From the NCBI RefSeq assembly GCF_000949425.1, contig NZ_CP010976.1, positions 1,054,001 to 1,118,000 on the forward strand: a stretch of DNA of 64,000 nucleotides, in the 5' to 3' direction. Shown in pieces: positions 1 to 8,540 of the stretch (positions are counted from its first letter, which is position 1; every line of letters starts with the position of its first letter). This DNA comes from Paenibacillus sp. IHBB 10380 (GTDB taxonomy: Bacteria > Bacillota > Bacilli > Paenibacillales > Paenibacillaceae). The translations under genes were made by a program, and so were the position numbers. Under the pieces are notes generated by a model. That model searched no databases, was not told the origin of the DNA, and worked only from the letters and a program-made list of their open reading frames with translations.

Positions 1-489
1 GCGCTATTTATCAAAGGTCGCAAATTTTTAATGAACACGATCATTGCGACGGTATCCTTTTCTATCTTTTATGAAGGAATGGAGCGTTACTCTACGTTGG
101 TTATTGATATGCAGCAGAATTTATTTCTCGCTGCTTTGCTATCCGGGGTAATGACAGGATTTGCGACTGGACTGGTAGTACGTTTTGGAGGAGCCACTGG
201 CGGAGACGATATCCTATCGCTTCTCATTAGCCGTTGGACAGGAATGAAGCTTGGAAGTGTCTTTTTTTTACTGGACGCGATTGTTCTTCTGCTCTCTATA
301 TTTTACTTACCCCTTAGGGAAACGTTGTATACGATTCTAGCTGTAAGTGTTGCAGGTAAGGTCATTACGTTAACGGTGACCTATCAAAGACGGAGAACTC
401 CACGTAAGGTTAGGGTAGCCACATCTGTATCCGTACCTAATAAGACGGTTACTTCTAAACCGATACATGCAATACACAATGGAAACTAA
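1..489 (+). CDS. YitT/DUF161-family membrane protein, 5' end missing
   Basis: The frame is open from the first base, so this is the 3' part of a gene that starts before the window; the ATG at 31 is probably internal. The visible 162 residues contain several hydrophobic segments and a GGATGGDDILSLL stretch typical of the YitT/YczE-like (DUF161) family of integral membrane proteins, whose transport role is not firmly established. The protein ends in a basic tail (QRRRTPRKVR) and lacks the cytosolic DUF2179 domain found in longer YitT proteins, so it is probably the short form. A terminator follows at once. Confidence 0.75.
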   Translation, partial: ALFIKGRKFLMNTIIATVSFSIFYEGMERYSTLVIDMQQNLFLAALLSGVMTGFATGLVVRFGGATGGDDILSLLISRWTGMKLGSVFFLLDAIVLLLSIFYLPLRETLYTILAVSVAGKVITLTVTYQRRRTPRKVRVATSVSVPNKTVTSKPIHAIHNGN

Positions 490-497
490 CATAAGAT

Positions 498-536
498 AAC
501 CGCTCTGTTCTTTTTATAGAACTGAGCGGTTTTTTA
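498..536 (+). terminator. Rho-independent terminator
   Basis: The arms AACCGCTCTGTTCT and AGAACTGAGCGGTT pair with one mismatch around a short loop and are followed by a T run. It closes the YitT-like gene. Confidence 0.85.
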
Positions 537-629
537 TTGCAATCAAGATAATGGGGAGGTATTGGAGTATAATGGGGAAATAAATATTTACATCGACTCA
601 GATATTCAGAAAAGAGGAATCAGCACATA

Positions 630-1646
630 ATGATCAAATATCCGTTTTTGGCAAAGGGTGCAACCCTAGGTGTGACCGCACCTTCATCTGGTATAGAAGC
701 TGACTTACATAAGATGTTTACACAAGCTTGTAGCCGTATGGAAGCGAAAGGATTTAGCATTGTTTGTGGAGAAACGGTGTGGACTCAAAATAAGGCGAAA
801 TCCGCGCCAGCCAAACAGCGTGCTCAAGAGTTCAATGAAATGATGCGAGACGATCGTATTGATGCTATCATCCCCCCTTGGGGTGGCGAACTACTCATTG
901 AGATTCTTGAAGACATTGATTTTGACCATATAGAGAATAAGTGGATCATGGGTTATTCAGATATAAGCCTGTTGTTGCTGGCGATAACCTTAAAGACAGG
1001 GATAGCAACTGCTCATGGAACGAACTTTGTAGATTTAAGAGGGGAAATCACAGATGAGACGACAGCGATGTGGCAGTCGGTCTTAACGACATCAACAGGA
1101 GAATCGATCCTCCAACATTCATCTGCTCAATATCAAAAAGAATGGCCGCATGATAACCTCTCACCCAGTGTATTTCATTTATCAGAACCAACCTATTGGC
1201 GAACGACTACAAATCATAATGTGACCATCCAAGGACGTTTACTAGGTGGCTGTATAGATGTGATACGACATTTAATTGGCACACCATACGGTGATGTACA
1301 CCATTTCAGAAATCATATGATCCATGGTGAATCTGTATTGTGGTATCTTGAGAATTGTGAATTAACAACAGTGGATTTACGTAGATCACTTGTTCAAATG
1401 AAGTTGGCAGGTTGGTTTGAGAATTGTTCGGGTATTATGTTTGGTAGAAGTAATGCGAATCAACCTGTCAACGATTACACTGCAGAAGATGTATATCAAG
1501 AACTTTCCGATGAGTTTGGGTTTCCTATTATTTATGATGTAGATTGTGGTCATGTGCCTCCACAAATCACCTTGATTAATGGAGCCTATGCAGAAGTTAA
1601 AGTGACTGAAGGTAAGGGAACCGTCATGCAATATTTCAATGAATAG
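630..1646 (+). CDS. S66-family LD-carboxypeptidase / MccF-like peptidase
   Basis: This 338-residue protein matches the S66 serine peptidases, which trim the L,D-linked terminal D-Ala from muropeptides (LdcA) or cleave microcin C-type aminoacyl nucleotides (MccF). Visible signatures are PPWGGE at about 82-87, the nucleophile elbow GYSDIS with Ser110, a Glu near 241 in LENCE and His308 in CGH, which together form the expected Ser-Glu-His triad. There is no signal peptide, so it should be cytosolic. The ATG at 630 is preceded by a purine-rich AAAAGAGGAA. It is a single-gene unit between terminators. The sequence alone does not separate murein recycling from MccF-type immunity. Confidence 0.87.
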   Translation: MIKYPFLAKGATLGVTAPSSGIEADLHKMFTQACSRMEAKGFSIVCGETVWTQNKAKSAPAKQRAQEFNEMMRDDRIDAIIPPWGGELLIEILEDIDFDHIENKWIMGYSDISLLLLAITLKTGIATAHGTNFVDLRGEITDETTAMWQSVLTTSTGESILQHSSAQYQKEWPHDNLSPSVFHLSEPTYWRTTTNHNVTIQGRLLGGCIDVIRHLIGTPYGDVHHFRNHMIHGESVLWYLENCELTTVDLRRSLVQMKLAGWFENCSGIMFGRSNANQPVNDYTAEDVYQELSDEFGFPIIYDVDCGHVPPQITLINGAYAEVKVTEGKGTVMQYFNE

Positions 1647-1674
1647 CAGGTTGATAAGAATATGGCGTATGCTA

Positions 1675-1716
1675 AAAATGACGTATCCCAACAGCTTGTT
1701 GGGATACGTCATTTCT
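1675..1716. terminator. Strong bidirectional terminator between convergent genes
   Basis: A 16-bp perfect stem, ATGACGTATCCCAACA and its complement, with a 3-nt loop lies between the LD-carboxypeptidase gene and the reverse-strand MsrAB ORF. It has A-rich and T-rich flanks, so it can serve both strands. Confidence 0.88.
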
Positions 1717-1758
1717 GTTAATTCAGGGATTCTTTAACTTGTGAGAGGATGAAGTCGT

Positions 1759-3453
1759 TTATCCTTGATTCTCGTTATTCTCAAATAGAACGCGATACTC
1801 TGAATAACCTTCCTGCTCCAAGTTCTCTTTGGATACAAAGCGGAGGGCAGCAGAATTAATACAGTAGCGTAGACCCGTAGGTCCTGGCCCATCGTTAAAT
1901 ACGTGTCCTAGATGCGAATCGGCATCTTTACTACGTACTTCCGTACGAATCATAAAGTGAGTAGCATCTGTTTTCTCCTTAATCACATACTCTTGAAGTG
2001 GACGGGTGAAGCTTGGCCAGCCACAACCAGAGTCATACTTGTCAACAGAACTAAACAAAGGTTCACCCGAAACGATATCAACATAGATGCCTTCGCCATG
2101 ATGGTCCCAGAATTCATTCTGGAATGCTGGTTCAGTCCCATTCTTTTGCGTAACAGCATATTGAATTGGAGTTAAGCGTTGTTCCAGATCTTCTTTATCT
2201 ATGGACGGTGACCAATGAGTCTCAATATAGGCATCTCGCCCAGACCCTTTGCGGTAACGTTTGTAATGAGCTGGATTTTTCTTGTGGTAGCCTTGGTGAT
2301 ATTCCTCTGCCTCATAGAAAGGTTTAGCTGGAAGAATGGGCGTTACCACCGGTTTATCGAAACGTTTGCTCTGTTCTAGTGTTTGTTTAGAAGTTTCAGC
2401 TTTAACACGTTGCTCATCCGTATGATAGAAAATGGCTGTGGCATAAGAACTACCTCGGTCATAGAACTGCCCGCCTTCATCGGTAGGATCAATTTGTTGC
2501 CAGAATAGCTCTAGCAATTTCTCATATGGGAACACAACAGGGTTGTAAGTAATCTGAATCGCTTCCACATGTCCAGTTGTATGCGTACATACTTCTTCAT
2601 AAGTTGGATTCTCGGTATGTCCACCGGTATACCCAGAAACGACCTTTAATATCCCAGGAAGTTCCTCGAACGGGCTTACCATGCACCAGAAGCATCCGCC
2701 CGCAAAAGTAGCTTTTTCGCTCGTGGTCGGTTGTAAATCCGTCATAATATCACTCCGTTTCCTTAATTGTAAATGATTTAAGTCACTTTCATTATAATTC
2801 ATATTATCGCTAGAACCAAGAACAGGGATAAAGTTGCTCCGAATAGCGCGTCGCTTCAAAGTTGTTTTATATAAATTTAATAATATGCCAAGTAGTAATA
2901 GATAAACAGCTAAAATGGATAAAGTGGTATAAGGACTAGAGACTAGGTTCCCACCCAGATAAGCATAGAGTACAATACCAGGGATTTTACCGATACCTGA
3001 GGCAAGGGTATAACGCCATAAAGAAATAGATGCAACGCCTGCATAAATGTTCACTGCCATCTGGGGTACAATGGGGAGCAGGCGTGCAATGATGATAGCC
3101 ATGAAGGGATGTGTCTCAATCGTTGTAGTAAATGATTGAATCCATGGTTTCTTGGCGAGGTAACGTCGTCCCTGTTCACGGAAGGCATATCTTACGATAC
3201 CGTAAACGATAACTGCAGCTAGCGTAGTACCTAACCAAGAGATAATAGAAGCCCATGCTACACCATAGCTATATCCTAAAGTAGCAATGACCAATTTGTA
3301 TGGAACGATGGGGAAGCAAGCTAGGAGAGTAGACATAATAATGAGAATAGTCAGGGAATCGTTATCGTTCATCCAGTCCCAAATAACTGTTTTATTTATA
3401 ATGGCTGTTCCCAATAGGAGCACATAGAGGAGCAGCGGTAACCATTTCTTCAT
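1759..3453 (-). CDS. msrAB: TVP38/DedA-like membrane domain in frame with MsrA-MsrB methionine sulfoxide reductase
   Basis: One uninterrupted ORF encodes three modules. Residues about 1-205 form a TVP38/TMEM64 (VTT) membrane domain with several membrane segments and the family-like ARLLPIVPQ region. Residues about 250-400 are MsrA, with catalytic GCFWC near 253-257, which reduces Met-S-sulfoxide. Residues about 425-560 are MsrB, with GCGWPSF and the catalytic Cys in RYCINS near 531, which reduces Met-R-sulfoxide. The start chosen is the ATG at 3453, with AGAGGTG 8 nt upstream; an in-frame ATG at 3489 is also possible. A second in-frame ATG at 2745 just before MsrA has its own GGAG 8 nt away, so soluble MsrAB could be made separately. 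The linker (about 205-236) is polar and low in family similarity. Fusion and two-start expression cannot be told apart here. Confidence 0.85.
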   Translation of the reverse strand: MKKWLPLLLYVLLLGTAIINKTVIWDWMNDNDSLTILIIMSTLLACFPIVPYKLVIATLGYSYGVAWASIISWLGTTLAAVIVYGIVRYAFREQGRRYLAKKPWIQSFTTTIETHPFMAIIIARLLPIVPQMAVNIYAGVASISLWRYTLASGIGKIPGIVLYAYLGGNLVSSPYTTLSILAVYLLLLGILLNLYKTTLKRRAIRSNFIPVLGSSDNMNYNESDLNHLQLRKRSDIMTDLQPTTSEKATFAGGCFWCMVSPFEELPGILKVVSGYTGGHTENPTYEEVCTHTTGHVEAIQITYNPVVFPYEKLLELFWQQIDPTDEGGQFYDRGSSYATAIFYHTDEQRVKAETSKQTLEQSKRFDKPVVTPILPAKPFYEAEEYHQGYHKKNPAHYKRYRKGSGRDAYIETHWSPSIDKEDLEQRLTPIQYAVTQKNGTEPAFQNEFWDHHGEGIYVDIVSGEPLFSSVDKYDSGCGWPSFTRPLQEYVIKEKTDATHFMIRTEVRSKDADSHLGHVFNDGPGPTGLRYCINSAALRFVSKENLEQEGYSEYRVLFENNENQG

Positions 3454-3481
3454 TTTATAAGCACCTCTATTTTCAATTACT

Positions 3482-3505
3482 ATTAACATTATATATAATG
3501 TTAAT
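3482..3505. promoter_or_regulatory. 24-bp perfect palindrome at divergent promoters
   Basis: ATTAACATTATA is followed directly by its exact reverse complement. The palindrome contains TATAAT on both strands and lies between the TVP38-MsrAB ORF (reverse) and the Gfo/Idh/MocA gene (forward), about 29 and 49 bp from their starts. The position fits an operator or overlapping divergent -10 boxes. No regulator gene lies next to it. Confidence 0.5.
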
Positions 3506-3553
3506 CAATAGTTTTGTAAATACTAGTATCTAAATAAAGGTGGAAACCGATGT

Positions 3554-4489
3554 ATGAAGAATAGAACCGCTAAGCGGGTTGCTTTAATTGGAATTGGAAA
3601 TATTGCTCGTAAAGTTTATTTGCCACTTTTGTCCCACCATAAGGGGGCAGAGATTGTAGGGATCATGAGTCGTTCTGCCGCAACTGTTGAAGAAACAATG
3701 AACTCTTATCGTATATTACAAGGGACAACGGATCTGTCGACTTTGTTGTCTTGGGATATAGATGCAGTGTTTGTACATAGTCCAACGGAAATGCATTATG
3801 AGATTGTGATGGCCTGTTTACGGCATGGATTATCAGTGTATGTGGATAAGCCACTGTCCTACGATCTAAAGGAAGCCGAAGAGATGGCTAACTTTGCTAA
3901 ATCCAAGGGATTATTGCTGGCTGTAGGGTTTAATCGGCGTTTTGCTCCAATGTATATGGAAGCTAAGACATGGATGGATGAAGTGGGTGGGTTTGAACAG
4001 TGTTTTGCATCGAAGCATCGTACACGGACACAGCAAGCGACTAGTCGTGTGACCGTGTTTGATGACTTGATTCATATGCTCGATACACTGTTATGGCTCG
4101 GTGATGATCAAGCTTATCAACTTCTTCAACATCAACTTATTAGTAATGATGAGGGGAAGATGAGACATGCTTCTGGTGTCCTTGGTTTAGGTGAAGGGAA
4201 GACAAGCTCGTATAGTATGGTTCGAAGTGCCGGGAATGACCTCGAGAAGCTTGAACTTCATGGACACGGGCGTTCGGTCGAAATTGTGAACATGGAGGAC
4301 GGCCTTTTTTATCAAAAAGAAAGTGCGCCCACGACGCGTTCATTTGGTAACTGGGATACGATTCTTCATCGTCGTGGTTTCAGCGACATCGTGAACCATT
4401 TCCTTGAACATATAGATACTCCGGAAGATTGTACGGTTTCGGCGGATAAAGTACTTGGCAGTCATGTATTAGCAACGGAGCTTGTATAA
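3554..4489 (+). CDS. Gfo/Idh/MocA-family NAD(P)-dependent oxidoreductase
   Basis: This 311-residue protein starts with a Rossmann fold (GIGNIA at 13-18). It carries VDKP at 97-100, the place of the family EKP motif whose Lys takes part in catalysis. The C-terminal half has the alpha/beta fold typical of GFO_IDH_MocA_C. Members oxidise or reduce sugars, cyclitols or related substrates; the substrate here cannot be told. The ATG at 3554 follows AAAGGTGG; an overlapping ATG at 3550 opens only a four-codon frame. The protein is shorter than the two paralogs downstream (about 360 residues expected) and is followed 29 bp later by a small unknown gene, probably co-transcribed. Confidence 0.85.
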   Translation: MKNRTAKRVALIGIGNIARKVYLPLLSHHKGAEIVGIMSRSAATVEETMNSYRILQGTTDLSTLLSWDIDAVFVHSPTEMHYEIVMACLRHGLSVYVDKPLSYDLKEAEEMANFAKSKGLLLAVGFNRRFAPMYMEAKTWMDEVGGFEQCFASKHRTRTQQATSRVTVFDDLIHMLDTLLWLGDDQAYQLLQHQLISNDEGKMRHASGVLGLGEGKTSSYSMVRSAGNDLEKLELHGHGRSVEIVNMEDGLFYQKESAPTTRSFGNWDTILHRRGFSDIVNHFLEHIDTPEDCTVSADKVLGSHVLATELV

Positions 4490-4518
4490 GTATATTTCTA
4501 GAAGAAAGGAAGAGAAGA

Positions 4519-4830
4519 ATGGACGATGAGCAAAAGCTAGCCCTCGAGGAGCAAATTAAGCAAAGTTACCGTCAAGATGAAGATATGATGATCCTTGTAT
4601 TCGCACAATGGTGTATTAACAACGATCTAGATCCAGTGCAATTGTATAGTGAGGCCTATCCACATCAGCTTCATAATGAACAGTTATTGAAGGTAATGGA
4701 GCTTACCGTATCTAAAGAAGAAGCTGGAGATATTCCAGATGACACAGTACTCGGTGTCCTTTCCATGTTTGGCAATGATGATCTTGCCTTTGTTGTTACA
4801 GAAGCAATTCAGTCGAAGACAAGCTTGTAA
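4519..4830 (+). CDS. Small acidic protein of unknown function
   Basis: This 103-residue soluble, acidic protein has no signal peptide or membrane segment. The start is supported by AAGGAAGAGAAG just upstream. It is probably the second gene of a transcript with the Gfo/Idh/MocA gene, since the gap is 29 bp and the next terminator is after it. Codon use looks like its neighbours, so I believe it is real. No motif that I recognise is visible, and no function is proposed. Confidence 0.7.
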   Translation: MDDEQKLALEEQIKQSYRQDEDMMILVFAQWCINNDLDPVQLYSEAYPHQLHNEQLLKVMELTVSKEEAGDIPDDTVLGVLSMFGNDDLAFVVTEAIQSKTSL

Positions 4831-4846
4831 TGAAGCCATAATGACT

Positions 4847-4886
4847 AAATAAGCGGCGCTCCTGCATGCAGGGGCGCCGCTTATTT
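4847..4886. terminator. Bidirectional terminator
   Basis: AAATAAGCGGCGC and GCGCCGCTTATTT form a perfect 13-bp stem whose A/T ends give a U tail on either strand. It separates the small unknown gene from the convergent AraC gene. Confidence 0.88.
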
Positions 4887-4901
4887 GAAGTCTATAGTGT
4901 G

Positions 4902-5723
4902 TCACATCAACTGCTCTCGATTAGCTAATCGAAATTGTTTGGGTGACATGCCGTATCGAGAACGAAAAACGCGGTGAAAATAAGTGTAGTTCGCAAACCC
5001 AGATGTCTCTGCTACGTTCTCCAAGGACATAGGACTGAATATAATTCGTTCCCTAGCCATGTCGAGCTTTACATCTAATGTATACTGCATGATGCTTGTT
5101 CCGAATGCTTCTTTAAAAAGATGAACTGCACGTGAGACACTGATCCCAACATGGGCCGCTACATCTTCTAATTTGAACATATAAGAAGCATTCTCCTCAA
5201 CATAATGCTTGATTTGATATGCTAAGTAAGTCTTATGCGTCTTGATGGGCCGTTCTTTTAGCAAGCGATCTATGTCTAAGCATAGAATTCTCAGGTAGTA
5301 GCCTGGTATTTCAGGGTATGGATTCTCCATTCGACGTTGTTCGAGTGCGATCTGCCGAAACAAGTTCAAGAATCCTTCATTCAGGGGAAGACTCATGCGT
5401 GTAGGCCGATCTTGTCGGTTCCACCATTCATCAACCCAAGTACCCCCGAAGAAAATATGGTAATCACCACTCTCTACCATTAATTCACCAAGTGAATTTA
5501 CTTCTTGGTCAATCTTTAGTTCGTAAGGTTCACCTGGAGAGTAGAGTAGTAAGTCCCCTGCTTCAATCATGCCTAACTTACCGTCATATCGAGCGCGGCA
5601 ACGGCCATCTGTTTGGAGACGCATCAGGTACGTTTTGACTCCATCCGTTTCTGTGCTGTGGAAAGGTTTGTGATGGAATGAGAATCCTGCTATATACACT
5701 TGACACGAATCTAGGGTGGACAT
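4902..5723 (-). CDS. AraC-family transcriptional regulator
   Basis: The 273-residue protein has an N-terminal cupin-like sensing half (to about 165) and a C-terminal AraC DNA-binding domain (about 175-270) with two helix-turn-helix units. The second contains the family signature region VAETSGFANYTYFHRVF followed by YGMSPKQFR. The start is supported by GGAGACAGG upstream on the reverse strand. It is transcribed away from the sugar-oxidoreductase cassette beginning at 5869 and is the natural candidate for its ligand-responsive activator, probably sensing a sugar or cyclitol. Confidence 0.9.
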   Translation of the reverse strand: MSTLDSCQVYIAGFSFHHKPFHSTETDGVKTYLMRLQTDGRCRARYDGKLGMIEAGDLLLYSPGEPYELKIDQEVNSLGELMVESGDYHIFFGGTWVDEWWNRQDRPTRMSLPLNEGFLNLFRQIALEQRRMENPYPEIPGYYLRILCLDIDRLLKERPIKTHKTYLAYQIKHYVEENASYMFKLEDVAAHVGISVSRAVHLFKEAFGTSIMQYTLDVKLDMARERIIFSPMSLENVAETSGFANYTYFHRVFRSRYGMSPKQFRLANREQLM

Positions 5724-5868
5724 TTACCTGTCTCCTTCTATAAATAAAAAATAATGACCAGATTGTTCATGTTTGAATCATATTATTCATTTTAATATAA
5801 AAGAATTCGGAATACTATGGTACTAAGATCAATAAGTCACCTTTGGCAGTCCTAGGAGTGAGATAGAG

Positions 5869-6518
5869 TTGAAGAAAATGAAAGTGGGTATTATAGGTTG
5901 TGGTAATATCAGTGCTATTTATTTAGCTAATCTTAAGAACAGCCCGGTTGTAGAAGTTATTGCATGTGCAGATTTAATCTCAGAGCGAGCAAGAGCGCGT
6001 GCCGAAGAGTACGGTATTGCAAACGTATTCACAGTAGATGAAATACTTGCATGCCCTGACATTGAACTTATTGTTAATTTAACTCTACCTAGTACCCATG
6101 CTGCAATTGATAAAGCTGTATTGGAAGCAGGTAAACATGTATACGGCGAGAAGCCGTTAGCTACTTCTTTAGAAGATGGCAAACGAGTCTTAAATATAGC
6201 AGATGACCGTGGGCTCCGTGTAGGGTCAGCTCCAGATACATTTCTAGGATCAGGAATTCAGACGGTGAAAGCTGCAATTGATGCTGGAATGATCGGTAAA
6301 CCTATTGGAGCTACTTGTTTCCAAATGGGTGCAGGTCCAGAGGGATGGCATCCAGATCCTGAATTTTTCTATGAGCCTGGTGGTGGTCCAATGTTGGATC
6401 TGGCCCCAAAAAAGGGAAGCAAATTCCTGTTCAGACAGCCACGCTTTTTGCCGGTACGATGGATTTCGAGAATGGTGCAATGGTTACGATGATTACAAGC
6501 TTCGATATTAGAGGGTAA
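5869..6518 (+). pseudogene. Gfo/Idh/MocA oxidoreductase pseudogene with internal deletion
   Basis: A TTG start at 5869 with GGAGTG 8 nt upstream opens a good N-terminal half: GCGNIS Rossmann motif, EKP, and GGGPMLDLAP near residue 180. The frame then becomes nonsense and stops at 6492. From about 6405 a different frame reads KKGKQIPVQTATLF and FENGAMVTMITSFDI, which is the family's later segment, and stops at 6518. About 40-50 residues usually found between these blocks are absent, so a deletion whose length is not a multiple of three seems to have joined them. The remaining C terminus (about 110 residues) is lost too. It would have been the first gene of the cassette. Confidence 0.8.
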
Positions 6519-6644
6519 GCACATCATAATGGACAGCACATATGAATTCGGGCAACAGCCACAAATGACAACTCAACTTATGTACTAAATCTTCACAATA
6601 TAAACTAATTTTATGATCAACCAATTTAATCAGAGGTGATATTT

Positions 6645-7412
6645 ATGTTGAAATTAGGATTGCAATTGTACACAGTACGTGAGGAAATGGAGCAAGATTT
6701 CGAAGGAACTCTGAAAAAAGCAGCTGAGCTTGGGTATCAAGGCGTGGAATTTCATACTTTCTTTGGACGTAGCAGTGCTGAGGTCAAGAGATTACTTGAT
6801 GAGAATGGTCTTGTTGCTTTAGGAACACATACGCAATATACAAGTTTACTGGATGATCTCGATTCAGAGATTACGTATAATAAAGAAATTGGGAATAATA
6901 ATATAATCGTTCCTTACTTAGGAACAGAGCAACGTAATTGGGCTGAAGTATTTACGAATCTAAAGCAAATCGGTGAGAAATGTCGTGAACAAGGAATGGT
7001 ATTGCTGTATCATAATCATGAATTTGAATTTACAGAATCCTTTGATGATCAGACTGTATTCGATGCCATGTATGCGGAAGTTCCAGCTTCATTACTTCAA
7101 GTGGAATTAGACACCTGTTGGGTTCATTTTGCAGGATACGATCCAGTGGAATACATTCATAATTATGCTGGAAGATTGCCAATAGTTCACTGGAAAGATA
7201 TGAAGAAGCTTGAAGATGGCTCTCCTCTGACTGTGGAGCTTGGACAAGGTGAAGTGAATCTTGGTGCCATTGCTGAAGCTGCTGACAAGGCTGGCGTAGA
7301 GTGGATTGTTGTAGAGCAAGACTTATGTCAGAACCCACCACTTGAGAGTATTGCATCAAGTATGGAATGGGTAAAAAATTACAAAAATAACGGGGGACCC
7401 ATACATGTCTAA
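6645..7412 (+). CDS. Sugar phosphate isomerase/epimerase-like TIM-barrel protein
   Basis: This 255-residue protein belongs to the xylose isomerase-like TIM-barrel family (PF01261; IolE, IolI and hydroxypyruvate isomerase relatives). Metal-binding candidates are the HNHEFEF segment, ELDTCWVHFAG, VHWKD and the late VVEQD acidic residue, in the expected order. The ATG at 6645 has AGAGGTG 6 nt upstream; a GTG at 6636 lies inside that site and is not favoured. Its end overlaps the next gene by 8 bp, so translation is coupled to the Gfo/Idh/MocA dehydrogenase. The substrate is unknown. Confidence 0.88.
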   Translation: MLKLGLQLYTVREEMEQDFEGTLKKAAELGYQGVEFHTFFGRSSAEVKRLLDENGLVALGTHTQYTSLLDDLDSEITYNKEIGNNNIIVPYLGTEQRNWAEVFTNLKQIGEKCREQGMVLLYHNHEFEFTESFDDQTVFDAMYAEVPASLLQVELDTCWVHFAGYDPVEYIHNYAGRLPIVHWKDMKKLEDGSPLTVELGQGEVNLGAIAEAADKAGVEWIVVEQDLCQNPPLESIASSMEWVKNYKNNGGPIHV

Positions 7413-8487
7413 AATATTAAAAGTTGCAATTATAGGTTGTGGAGGTATTGCCAACGGCAAGCATATGCAGAGCCTTTCGAAACAAACGACGGGAGAAATG
7501 GTAGCATTCTGTGATATTGTCCAAGAACGCGCTGAAGAAGCAGCTGCAAAATTTGGTGCTGAAGGTGCTAAAGTATATACAGATTATAAGGAATTACTTA
7601 AGGACGAAAGTATTGACGTGATCCATGTATGTACGCCGAATGATTCACATGCCGAGATTACGGTAGCTTCTTTAGAATCAGGCAAACACGTTATGTGTGA
7701 GAAGCCGATGGCCAAAACTGCGGCACAAGCTAAAGAGATGCTAGCAGCAGCTAAACGCACGGGCAAAAAGTTAACTATAGGATATCAAAACCGTTTCCGT
7801 GACGATAGTTTATATCTTAAAGATATGTGTAAGAATGGCGAGTTAGGAGATATATACTATGGTAAAGCTCTAGCTATTCGTCGTCGTGCAGTGCCAACAT
7901 GGGGTGTATTTCTGGATGAAGAGAAACAAGGTGGAGGTCCACTGATCGATATCGGTACGCATGCGCTTGATTTAACATTGTGGTTAATGGATAATTACAA
8001 GCCTAAGAGTGTTATGGGTTCAACCTTCCACAAACTTGGAAGCCGTGAGAATGCAGCTAACGCATTTGGTCCTTGGGACCCTGAACAATTTAAAGTAGAA
8101 GATTCTGCTTTCGGATTTATTACGATGGAGAATGGCGCTACAATCGTCTTGGAATCCAGTTGGGCACTAAATGTCGTTGAAACTGGCGAAGCAAAAACAA
8201 TTCTAGCGGGTACAGAAGCTGGAGCAGATATGACGGACGGCTTGCGCATTAATGGTGAGAAGATGAGTCGATTATACGAAACTAAGATTGCGCTAGAAGA
8301 AGGCGGAGTAGCTTTCTACTCAGGTACAACAGAAACCGACGCGGATCGCGAATGCAGACTATGGCTCGATGCAGTTATTAATGATACAGATCCTATCGTA
8401 AGTCCAGAACAAGCATTGGTTGTAACTGAAATTCTGGAAGCCATCTATGAATCGGCTAAGACAGGTAAAGCGGTTTATTTTGACTAA
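7405..8487 (+). CDS. Gfo/Idh/MocA-family oxidoreductase
   Basis: The 360-residue protein has the normal family length: Rossmann motif GCGGIA near 11-16, CEKP at 98-101, and GGGPLIDIGTHALDL at 176-190, which carries the Asp/His pair (D182, H186) used in sugar dehydrogenases of this family. The ATG overlaps the stop of the upstream isomerase gene and has a GGGGGA site. It lies between two PF01261 isomerase genes, which suggests a two-step oxidation and isomerisation of a sugar or cyclitol, a pairing known from inositol and keto-glycoside pathways. The exact substrate is inference. Confidence 0.9.
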   Translation: MSKILKVAIIGCGGIANGKHMQSLSKQTTGEMVAFCDIVQERAEEAAAKFGAEGAKVYTDYKELLKDESIDVIHVCTPNDSHAEITVASLESGKHVMCEKPMAKTAAQAKEMLAAAKRTGKKLTIGYQNRFRDDSLYLKDMCKNGELGDIYYGKALAIRRRAVPTWGVFLDEEKQGGGPLIDIGTHALDLTLWLMDNYKPKSVMGSTFHKLGSRENAANAFGPWDPEQFKVEDSAFGFITMENGATIVLESSWALNVVETGEAKTILAGTEAGADMTDGLRINGEKMSRLYETKIALEEGGVAFYSGTTETDADRECRLWLDAVINDTDPIVSPEQALVVTEILEAIYESAKTGKAVYFD

Positions 8488-8540
8488 TATAAACGCATGC
8501 AAATGAACTGAATTTATATATGACATAAGGAGGAATAACA

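Noticed and set aside
1386..1712. Reverse-strand frame of 108 codons within the LD-carboxypeptidase gene
   Set aside because: It is antisense to a well-supported gene, has no ribosome-binding site and crosses the terminator.
4140..4343. Reverse-strand frame inside the Gfo/Idh/MocA gene
   Set aside because: It is an antisense shadow with no start signal.
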